A stretch of DNA of 42,563 nucleotides, taken from assembly GCF_022180365.1 (NCBI RefSeq), contig NZ_BQKV01000038.1, positions 1 to 42,563 of the forward strand. Reading direction: 5' to 3'. Made by a program: the position numbers and the translations under genes. The stretch is from Faecalibacterium gallinarum. Lineage in GTDB: Bacteria > Bacillota > Clostridia > Oscillospirales > Ruminococcaceae. Positions 31,483 to 37,956 of this stretch are shown here, one piece after another (positions within the stretch are counted from its first letter, which is position 1; the number at the start of each line of letters is the position of its first letter). The notes under the pieces were generated by a model. The model had not been told where the DNA came from. It did not search any database and was given only the letters and a program-made list of their open reading frames with translations.

Positions 31483-33396
31483 ATGAATGCTGTGATTTAT
31501 GCCCGCTACAGCAGTGATAACCAGCGGGAAGAATCCATCGATGGGCAGCTGCGGGAGTGCAAGGAATATGCCGACCAGAACGGCATCACCGTGGTGCGGA
31601 CCTATATCGACCGGGCGCTGTCTGCCAAGACAGACAGCCGTCCGCAGTTCCAGCAGATGATCCACGACAGCGCCACCCATACCTTTGAGGCGGTGCTGGT
31701 ATGGAAGCTGGACCGCTTTTCCCGCAACCGGTATGACTCGGCCCACTATAAGCGTATCCTCAAAAACAATCGGGTCCATGTGGTGTCGGTGACTGAGCCC
31801 ATCTCCAACACGCCGGAAGGTATCATGCTGGAAAGCCTGCTGGAAGGCATGGCCGAATATTATTCGGCAGAGCTGGCTGAGAAGGTCAGCCGGGGCCACA
31901 AGGAGAACGCCCTCAAGGCCAAGTTCAACGGCGGCCCGGTGCCGCTGGGTTACCGTATCGACAGCCAGCATCACTACCAGATCGACCCTGCTACCGCCCC
32001 GGTGGTACAGGAAGCATTCCAGCGGTATGCAGCAGGGGAAAGCATCCGCAGCATCATCGAATCGCTGAACGCCCGTGGCATCCGAAACAGCCGGGGCAAC
32101 CCGTTCACCAAGAACAGTTTCCAGACGTTGCTCAAGAACCGCCGGTATCTGGGAGAATATCGTTATAAGGATACTGTCATTCCAAACGCTATCCCGGCGA
32201 TCATCGACCCGGAGCGTTTCGATGCAGTGCAGCGTCGGTGCGAAATCCATCGCCAGGCCCCAGCCCATAACAAGTCAGATGTCCACTATCTTCTGACTAC
32301 AAAGCTGTTTTGTGGTAAGTGCGGCACCATGATGGCAGGGGAGAGCGGCAGAAGCCACACAGGCACGGTTCATTGCTACTATAAATGTGGCACCCGTAAA
32401 CGCAGTGGCAGGGAGGCTTGCAGCCTGAAGCCGGTGCGCAAGGAGCCACTGGAGCAGTTTGTGGTACAGACGGCGCTGGAAAAGGTGCTGAATGACCGGG
32501 TCGTCGATCTGCTGGTGGACAAACTGTTGGAATACCAGAGTCAGGAAAATACACGCCTGCCGGTTTTGCAGGCCGAGCTGAAAGAGGTGAAGCGCCGCAT
32601 CGACAATCTGGTGGCGGCCATCGAGCAGGGTATCCTGACGCCCTCCACCAGGACTCGGATGGAGGAATTGGAACAGCGGCGCGAAGCACTGGAAACCAGC
32701 GTCCTGCAGGAGCAGATCGAGAAGCCGCCCATTACACGGGAACAGATTCTATTCTGGTTTGATCAGTTCCGTCACGGCGACCCGGCGGATATGGCTTTTC
32801 AGGAAAAGGTCATCGACTGCTTTGTCAACTCGATTTATCTGTTCGAGGACCGCATTGTGTTGAACTTCAATTATCAGGAGGGCGGTCGCCCGGTATCGTT
32901 GGAAGAAGTACTTGGTTCGTTTTTGGATGGGCGCGGTGCACCAGCAGATAACCTCACGCGTTGGCGTGGGGTTATTTTTTATTCAAATGCACCAGGGGAA
33001 CGCCTCTGGCCTCTTCACTCGGATTCCACCTTTGAATCTAAGCTCGCATCCGGTTTCTCATTATCTATAAAAAGGCTTTGCCATACACAATTTCGGCAAT
33101 CTCCAAGACACTCTCTGAAACCACAATTTCCCGGTTCTAATGGGATATATTTGCCCGCAATAAGCCGTTCTCTGCCTGTCTTAGTCCATAAAACACAGAT
33201 ATATCTTCACGCGGTTGCAGCCAGAAAGGCCCCGATCCAATTCGATTGCAATGAAGGAATTGCTTTGTTTATACGGAGCGATCCAGTAGAATATCCGGAA
33301 GAGGACGTAAGCTTTTCTTGTTCGGCGGAGGTCCATCGGAAATTTCCGGATGAATTAAAGATGCTCCATAGGACAGGGGAAACCCATTTCAAATGA
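31483..33396 (+). CDS. Large serine recombinase (site-specific integrase)
   Basis: The reading frame is 637 codons with AAGGAGG before the ATG. The catalytic N-terminal resolvase domain (1-145) has YARYSSDNQ with S10 in the YxRxSxxxQ motif and KLDRFSRNRYDS. A Recombinase domain follows (about 155-260), then a zinc-ribbon with CGKCG and CYYKCG (about 278-312) and a coiled coil near 355-420. The native protein probably ends near residue 487-512: codons 485-487 are the 9-bp att repeat, and beyond it the frame runs through a terminator into unrelated-looking sequence for 150 codons. It should catalyse integration and excision of the island. The C-terminal 150 residues are likely chromosomal read-through. 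Confidence 0.92.
   Translation: MNAVIYARYSSDNQREESIDGQLRECKEYADQNGITVVRTYIDRALSAKTDSRPQFQQMIHDSATHTFEAVLVWKLDRFSRNRYDSAHYKRILKNNRVHVVSVTEPISNTPEGIMLESLLEGMAEYYSAELAEKVSRGHKENALKAKFNGGPVPLGYRIDSQHHYQIDPATAPVVQEAFQRYAAGESIRSIIESLNARGIRNSRGNPFTKNSFQTLLKNRRYLGEYRYKDTVIPNAIPAIIDPERFDAVQRRCEIHRQAPAHNKSDVHYLLTTKLFCGKCGTMMAGESGRSHTGTVHCYYKCGTRKRSGREACSLKPVRKEPLEQFVVQTALEKVLNDRVVDLLVDKLLEYQSQENTRLPVLQAELKEVKRRIDNLVAAIEQGILTPSTRTRMEELEQRREALETSVLQEQIEKPPITREQILFWFDQFRHGDPADMAFQEKVIDCFVNSIYLFEDRIVLNFNYQEGGRPVSLEEVLGSFLDGRGAPADNLTRWRGVIFYSNAPGERLWPLHSDSTFESKLASGFSLSIKRLCHTQFRQSPRHSLKPQFPGSNGIYLPAISRSLPVLVHKTQIYLHAVAARKAPIQFDCNEGIALFIRSDPVEYPEEDVSFSCSAEVHRKFPDELKMLHRTGETHFK
32935..32943 (+). repeat. Putative attR core within recombinase 3' coding region
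   Basis: GGTGCACCA, identical to the last nine bases of the left tRNA-Lys (530-538) and in the same orientation. It is on a codon boundary of the recombinase frame (Gly485-Ala-Pro). Immediately beyond lies a strong terminator, as expected for the original downstream flank of the tRNA gene. Confidence 0.5.
32950..32980 (+). terminator. Intrinsic terminator inside the extended recombinase frame
   Basis: A 10-bp stem with one G-U pair (32950-32959 with 32964-32973), a GTTG loop and ATTTTTTATT. Its place seven bases after the GGTGCACCA repeat fits the ancestral terminator of the tRNA-Lys operon, displaced by island insertion. Transcripts of the recombinase gene would end here, before the nominal stop at 33396. 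Confidence 0.75.
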
Positions 33397-33423
33397 TCCC
33401 GTTGGAGCTCTGCTGACAAAAAG
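32981..33423. other. Low-GC stretch without a confident gene
   Basis: Beyond the terminator the only long plus-strand frame is the read-through of the recombinase, and it resembles no protein family. Broken minus-strand frames are readable (for example RERLIAGKYIPLEPGNCGF near 33120-33180) and could be a decayed gene. The base composition is far lower in GC than the chromosome from 33.9 kb on. Confidence 0.35.
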
Positions 33424-33457
33424 AAAAGACGCAAAATCTTTCGATCTTGCGTCTTTT
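33424..33457 (-). terminator. Intrinsic terminator of the minus-strand 5S-tRNA-Lys unit
   Basis: An 11-bp stem AAAAGACGCAA/TTGCGTCTTTT with a small GATC-GAAA-GAT hairpin inside. On the minus strand it is followed by CTTTTTG, starting 3 bases after the CCA end of tRNA-Lys. Confidence 0.85.
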
Positions 33458-33459
33458 GT

Positions 33460-33535
33460 TGGTGCACCTCCAGGGACTCGAACCCTGGGCCCACTGATTA
33501 AGAGTCAGTTGCTCTACCAACTGAGCTAGAGGTGC
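33460..33535 (-). tRNA. tRNA-Lys (anticodon CTT), second copy
   Basis: Identical over all 76 bases, including CCA, to the copy at 463-538 but on the opposite strand. It lies 7 bases after the minus-strand 5S gene, without the tRNA-Glu and hairpin that separate them in the left operon. Confidence 0.95.
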
Positions 33536-33542
33536 AGAACAA

Positions 33543-33659
<117 letters not shown>

Positions 33660-33673
33660 TTGTTTACTCATTT

Positions 33674-33702
33674 ATTATAACACGCTTGAAAGGGATTGTC
33701 CA
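33674..33702 (-). promoter_or_regulatory. Promoter of the 5S-tRNA-Lys unit
   Basis: On the minus strand: TGGACA (33702-33697), 17 bp, TATAAT (33679-33674), ending 14 bases before the 5S start. Spacing and hexamers are near consensus, so this orphan unit is probably well expressed. Confidence 0.75.
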
Positions 33703-33811
33703 GAGCTTCCGGACAAAAAATCCCGCTTTTTGACCAAAAAATTCCAGAAAGGCTCCTGTGGATTCTCTGCCCGAAGAGGGGGTGTTTTGGGCCTATATGG
33801 GAAAAGTGGAA

Positions 33812-33840
33812 TTGCACCGCGGTTTTGAGTGTGGTATACT
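33812..33840 (+). promoter_or_regulatory. Promoter of the DUF1846 gene
   Basis: TTGCAC (33812-33817), 17 bp, TATACT (33835-33840), leaving a leader of about 70 bases before the ATG at 33916. Confidence 0.7.
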
Positions 33841-33915
33841 AAACACAGTGTGTTTTTATTTGGAGGGTAAACCCGGGCCGGGTCTGCCTGGATAGAATTT
33901 GTAGAGGAAAGTGGG

Positions 33916-35412
33916 ATGCAGATGAATATCGGATTTGATAACAACAAGTACCTTGCCATGCAATCGGCGCATATCCGCGAGCGGATCGAGCAATTCGACA
34001 ACAAGTTGTACATGGAATTCGGCGGCAAGCTGTTCGACGATTATCACGCTTCCCGCGTGCTGCCGGGCTTTCAGCCGGACTCCAAGCTCCAGATGCTGCT
34101 TCAGCTGAAGGATCAGGCCGAGATCATCGTCGTCATCAGCGCAGAAGATATCATCAACAATAAGATCCGGGGGGACTACGGCATCACCTACGATATGGAC
34201 GTGCTCCGCCTGATCGATGCCTTCCAGGGCGTGGGTCTGTTTGTGGGCAGCGTCTGCGTTACCATGTACACCCCCGAGCCCGAGGTGGAGGCCTTTGAGA
34301 AGAAGCTCAACAGCCTGGGGATCCGCACCTTCCGGCACTATAAGATCGCGGGCTATCCCGGCGACGTGGCGCGGATCGTCAGCGACGAGGGCTACGGCAA
34401 GAACGATTACATTGAGACCGAGCGCCCCCTGGTGGTGGTGACGGCTCCCGGCCCCGGCAGCGGAAAGATGGCGGTCTGCCTGTCCCAGCTGTACCATGAA
34501 TACAAGCGCGGGGTGAAGGCGGGCTATGCCAAGTTCGAGACCTTCCCGATCTGGAACCTGCCCCTCAAGCACCCGGTGAACCTGGCCTACGAGGCCGCCA
34601 CCGCCGACCTGAACGACGTCAACATGATCGACCCCTTCCACCTGGAAGCATACGGCGAGACGGCGGTGAACTACAACCGGGATATCGAGATCTTCCCGGT
34701 GCTGAACGCCATGTTCGACCTGATCGCCGGCAAGAGCCCCTACCGTTCGCCCACGGATATGGGCGTCAATATGGCGGGCAACTGCATCGTCAACGACGAG
34801 GTCTGCCGCGAGGCCTCTCTGAAAGAGATTCTCCGCCGGTACATGAAGTGCCTGTGCGACCAGAAGGTGGGCGGCACCGCCAAGGACGACCGCTTCAAGC
34901 TGGAACTGCTGGTGAACCAGGCTGGTTTGACGGTGGGCAGCCGGGCAGTGGAGCAGCAGGCCCACGCCCGCTCCGAAAAAACCGGCGGCCTGCCTGCGGC
35001 GGCCATCGAGCTGCCGGACGGCACCATCGTCACCGGCAAGACCGGCCCGCTGCTGGGCGCGGCATCCTCGGCGCTGCTCAACGCCCTGAAGAAGCTGGCG
35101 GGGATTGACCAGGAGATCGAGCTGGTTTCGGCCCGGGCCATCGAGCCGATCCAGAAGCTCAAGACCACCTACTTCGGCAGCAAGAACCCCCGCCTGCACA
35201 CCGACGAGATTCTGATTGCCCTGTCCAGCTCCATCCTGGAGAACAAATACGCCGAGGCGGCGCTCAACCAGCTGCCCAACCTCAAGGGCTGCGATATGCA
35301 CTCCACCGTCATCCTCTCCCGGGTGGACAGCGAGACCCTCAACCGCCTGGGGATGTACGTCACCTGCGACCCCATCTATGAGGAAGAGGACCGCAAGTAC
35401 CACAAGAACTGA
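33916..35412 (+). CDS. DUF1846 / UPF0371 family protein
   Basis: A 498-aa protein, full length for the family, with GAGGAAAG before the ATG (a second ATG two codons on is possible). It shows the family's N-terminal IGFDNNKYLAMQSAHIRERI, GKLFDDYHASRVLPGF, and RPLVVVTAPGPGSGKMAVCL near 172-191, a P-loop-like Gly-rich turn. Structures of homologues show a Rossmann-like nucleotide-binding fold; the physiological function is unsettled. Codon use is strongly GC-biased, so this is the first gene of the native chromosome to the right of the rRNA/tRNA unit. It appears monocistronic, with its own promoter and a terminator after it. Confidence 0.93.
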   Translation: MQMNIGFDNNKYLAMQSAHIRERIEQFDNKLYMEFGGKLFDDYHASRVLPGFQPDSKLQMLLQLKDQAEIIVVISAEDIINNKIRGDYGITYDMDVLRLIDAFQGVGLFVGSVCVTMYTPEPEVEAFEKKLNSLGIRTFRHYKIAGYPGDVARIVSDEGYGKNDYIETERPLVVVTAPGPGSGKMAVCLSQLYHEYKRGVKAGYAKFETFPIWNLPLKHPVNLAYEAATADLNDVNMIDPFHLEAYGETAVNYNRDIEIFPVLNAMFDLIAGKSPYRSPTDMGVNMAGNCIVNDEVCREASLKEILRRYMKCLCDQKVGGTAKDDRFKLELLVNQAGLTVGSRAVEQQAHARSEKTGGLPAAAIELPDGTIVTGKTGPLLGAASSALLNALKKLAGIDQEIELVSARAIEPIQKLKTTYFGSKNPRLHTDEILIALSSSILENKYAEAALNQLPNLKGCDMHSTVILSRVDSETLNRLGMYVTCDPIYEEEDRKYHKN

Positions 35413-35432
35413 TCAACGGATTGTAAGAACGC

Positions 35433-35480
35433 TCCGCACATGGGCCGAAAGCGCCTTTTGTGCGGGGCTTTTCTTGTTTT
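35433..35480 (+). terminator. Intrinsic terminator after the DUF1846 gene
   Basis: A CCGCACA/TGTGCGG stem (35434-35440 with 35459-35465) encloses a second GGGC-CGAAA-GC hairpin and is followed by a CTTTTCTTGTTTTT tract. Confidence 0.75.
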
Positions 35481-35517
35481 TGGCCCGCTTGCGGAATCGG
35501 CGGGGGCGCTGTTTGGT

Positions 35518-35546
35518 TTGCCTTTTCCTGCCCCTTCCGCTATACT
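35518..35546 (+). promoter_or_regulatory. Promoter of the two-component system operon
   Basis: TTGCCT (35518-35523), 17 bp, TATACT (35541-35546), 39 bases before the response regulator start. Confidence 0.65.
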
Positions 35547-35585
35547 AGAGCAAAACGCAGAACGCCAATCGAAGAAGGAATTTCT

Positions 35586-36269
35586 ATGGAAAAAATCTTT
35601 TTGCTGGAGGATGACCCGGCCCTGGCCCGGGGGATCGGGATGGCGCTGGAAGCGCCCGGGCGGGCGGTCACCCTGGCCGGGACGCTGGGGGAAAGCCGGC
35701 CGGTGCTGGCCCGGGAGCGCTTTGACCTGCTGATCCTGGACATCAACCTGCCGGACGGCAGCGGGCTGGACTTGCTGCGTCAGCTGCGGGGGGCGGGGGA
35801 TCGCACCCCCGTGATTCTGCTGACCGCCAACGACCTGGAACTGGACGAGGTCACCGGCCTCGAGGCCGGGGCGGACGACTACATCACCAAGCCTTTTTCC
35901 CTGGCGGTGCTCCGGGCGCGGGTGGCGGCCCAGCTGCGGCGGGGCGCCCCGGCGGCGTCCAGCCCCCTCCGGCTGGGGCCTTTTGCCTTTGATTTCGAGG
36001 GGATGGACTTCCGCCGGGCAGGGGAGCCGGTGGAGCTCTCCAAAACCGAACAGAAACTGCTGCGGGTCCTGGTGGAGAACCGGGGCCGCACCGTCCCCCG
36101 GCCCATGCTGGCGGAAAAGGTCTGGCCCGATGGGGCGGAAGCGGTGGAACCCAACGCCCTCTCGGTGACGGTCAAGCGGCTGCGGGCCAAGCTGGAAGCC
36201 GACCCCGCCAACCCCCAATACCTGAAAACGGTGTACGGCCTGGGGTACACCTGGGCGGTGGCCCCATGA
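35586..36269 (+). CDS. OmpR/PhoB-family response regulator
   Basis: A 227-aa protein; ATG after AAGGAA. The receiver domain has acidic pair D9-D10 (LLEDD), phosphoacceptor D52 (LLILDINLPDGSG), T80 and K102 (ITKPF). A winged-helix Trans_reg_C domain follows (about 130-225) with LSKTEQKLLRVLVENRG and ALSVTVKRLRAKLEADPANP. It overlaps the histidine kinase gene by four bases, so they form a coupled pair. With the ABC transporter genes 100 bases downstream, the likely role is sensing and exporting or resisting a cell-envelope-active compound (inference). Confidence 0.94.
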   Translation: MEKIFLLEDDPALARGIGMALEAPGRAVTLAGTLGESRPVLARERFDLLILDINLPDGSGLDLLRQLRGAGDRTPVILLTANDLELDEVTGLEAGADDYITKPFSLAVLRARVAAQLRRGAPAASSPLRLGPFAFDFEGMDFRRAGEPVELSKTEQKLLRVLVENRGRTVPRPMLAEKVWPDGAEAVEPNALSVTVKRLRAKLEADPANPQYLKTVYGLGYTWAVAP

Positions 36270-37165
36270 CCGGCTGGATCGCGGCGGGGGTAATGCTGGC
36301 GGCGGCAGTCGGGGTGGTTTTGGGGGAGCGCTGGCGGTCGGCCCGGCTGATCCAGCGGCTGGACGCCATGCTCACCGCCGCCATGGAGGGGGAATTTTCC
36401 GAGGCGTCCTTTGACGAGAGCCGCCTCTCCGCCCTGGAAAGCCGGCTGGCCCGGTACCTGGCGGCCAGCGCCCTCTCGGCCCGGAACCTCCAGGCCCAGA
36501 AGGACCAGATCAGCGCCCTGATCTCGGATATCTCCCACCAGACCCGCACCCCGGTGGCAAACCTCCAGCTCTATTCCCAGCTGCTGGCAGAACAGCCCCT
36601 CACGCCCCAGGGCCGGCGCTGTGCCCAGGCGATCTCGGCCCAGTCGGAAAAACTGCAAACCCTCATCGAAGCCCTGGTGAAGAGCTCCCGGCTGGAAACA
36701 GGGATTCTGGCCCTGCACCCTGAGCCGGGGCCCCTGGCCCCCATGGTGGCCCGGGCCGCGGCCCAGTACGCCCCCAAAGCCCGGGAAAACCAGATCCGGC
36801 TGACGGTGGGCCCGACCGAAGGGGAGGCCCTCTTTGACCCCAAGTGGACCGAGGAAGCTCTCTGCAACCTGCTGGACAACGCCCTCAAATACACCCCCGA
36901 CGGGGGAAGTGTGACGGTGGAGGTCCGGCCCTATGAGATGTTCACGGCGGTCTGTGTCCAGGATACCGGCCCCGGCATCCCGGAGGAGGAACAGGCCAAA
37001 ATCTTCGGCCGGTTTTACCGGGCCCCGGGGGCGTACCAGGCCGAGGGGGTGGGGATCGGGCTGTATCTGACCCGGCAGATTGCGGCGGGGCAGGGGGGAT
37101 ATATCCGGGTGAACAGCGCCCCCGGCCAGGGCAGCCGGTTCTCGCTGTATCTGCCCCGGGGCTAG
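36266..37165 (+). CDS. Sensor histidine kinase
   Basis: A 299-aa kinase whose ATG overlaps the regulator's stop. One N-terminal membrane segment (about 4-22, WIAAGVMLAAAVGVVLG), no large extracellular sensor, then a HisKA domain with H91 in SDISHQTRTPVANLQ. The HATPase_c domain follows, with N box NLLDNALKY, G1 DTGPGIPEEE, F box FGRFYR and G2 GVGIGLYLTRQI. Small intramembrane-sensing kinases like this often work with a neighbouring ABC transporter that acts as co-sensor, which fits the next two genes. Confidence 0.94.
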   Translation: MTGWIAAGVMLAAAVGVVLGERWRSARLIQRLDAMLTAAMEGEFSEASFDESRLSALESRLARYLAASALSARNLQAQKDQISALISDISHQTRTPVANLQLYSQLLAEQPLTPQGRRCAQAISAQSEKLQTLIEALVKSSRLETGILALHPEPGPLAPMVARAAAQYAPKARENQIRLTVGPTEGEALFDPKWTEEALCNLLDNALKYTPDGGSVTVEVRPYEMFTAVCVQDTGPGIPEEEQAKIFGRFYRAPGAYQAEGVGIGLYLTRQIAAGQGGYIRVNSAPGQGSRFSLYLPRG

Positions 37166-37217
37166 AATCTGTCCAAACTGTCACATTCAGGAAAGGCCCT
37201 GGAAAGATTTCTCTGGT

Positions 37218-37256
37218 AAAGTCTGTGGTGTCCCAAAGACACACAGACTTTTTTTG
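37218..37256 (+). terminator. Terminator between kinase and ABC transporter
   Basis: A 10-bp stem AAAGTCTGTG/CACAGACTTT (37218-37227 with 37242-37251) with an inner TGTC/GACA hairpin and a TTTTTTT run. It separates the two-component pair from the transporter, at least partly. No clear promoter was found for the transporter, so read-through or attenuation is possible. Confidence 0.75.
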
Positions 37257-37271
37257 TGGGAGGTTTGCTGC

Positions 37272-37940
37272 ATGCACATTTTACAGACCCAAGACCTGAA
37301 AAAATATTACGGCGCCGGGGACACCCAGGTGAAAGCCCTGGACGGGGTGGATCTTGCGGTGGAACAGGGGGAGTTTGTGGCCATCGTGGGCACCTCCGGC
37401 TCGGGCAAATCCACCCTGCTGCACATGCTGGGGGGCTTGGACCGCCCCACCTCTGGGCGGGTGACGGTGGACGGCCAGGAGATTTTTTCCCTGGGGGAGG
37501 AGGCGCTGACCATCTTCCGGCGGCGGAAAATCGGCTTTGTGTTCCAGGCGTATAACCTGGTGCCGGTGCTCAGCGTCCGGGAGAACATCGTCCTGCCCAT
37601 CCAACTGGACGGCCGGGCGGTGGACGAGGCCTTTGTCCGGGAAGTGGTGGCCACCCTGGGCCTGGAAAAGAAGCTCCAGAGCCTGCCAAGTCAGCTTTCG
37701 GGCGGCCAGCAGCAGCGGGTGGCCATCGCCCGGGCCCTGGCGGCCAAACCGGCGATTCTGCTGGCGGACGAGCCCACCGGCAACCTGGACTCCAAGACCA
37801 GCCAGGACGTACTGGGCCTGATGAAGGTGACGGGCCAGAAGTTCGGCCAGACGATGGTGATGATCACCCACAACGAGGAGATCGCCCAGATGGCCGACCG
37901 GATCGTCCGGATCGAGGACGGCCGGATCGTGACGCGGTGA
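37272..37940 (+). CDS. ABC transporter ATP-binding protein (MacB/LolD/BceA-type)
   Basis: A 222-aa ATPase; the ATG at 37272 is 8 bases after GTGGGAGG. Walker A GTSGSGKST (about 40-48), Q-loop FVFQAYNLVPVLSV, signature LSGGQQQRVAIARAL, Walker B ILLADEPTGNLDS and H-loop MITHNEE. It is the nucleotide-binding partner of the FtsX-type permease 16 bases downstream. Such transporters remove antimicrobial peptides or lipid-linked molecules from the membrane or act mechanically. Confidence 0.94.
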   Translation: MHILQTQDLKKYYGAGDTQVKALDGVDLAVEQGEFVAIVGTSGSGKSTLLHMLGGLDRPTSGRVTVDGQEIFSLGEEALTIFRRRKIGFVFQAYNLVPVLSVRENIVLPIQLDGRAVDEAFVREVVATLGLEKKLQSLPSQLSGGQQQRVAIARALAAKPAILLADEPTGNLDSKTSQDVLGLMKVTGQKFGQTMVMITHNEEIAQMADRIVRIEDGRIVTR

Positions 37941-37956
37941 GAGGGGGGCCTAGACC

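Noticed and set aside
32944-33396. A genuine 150-residue C-terminal domain of the serine recombinase
   Set aside because: The frame passes through a strong terminator and the att repeat, and the residues resemble no known domain. Read-through into flanking DNA explains it better.
33207-33494. A minus-strand 95-codon frame
   Set aside because: It begins inside the tRNA-Lys gene and crosses its terminator; no family match or start site.
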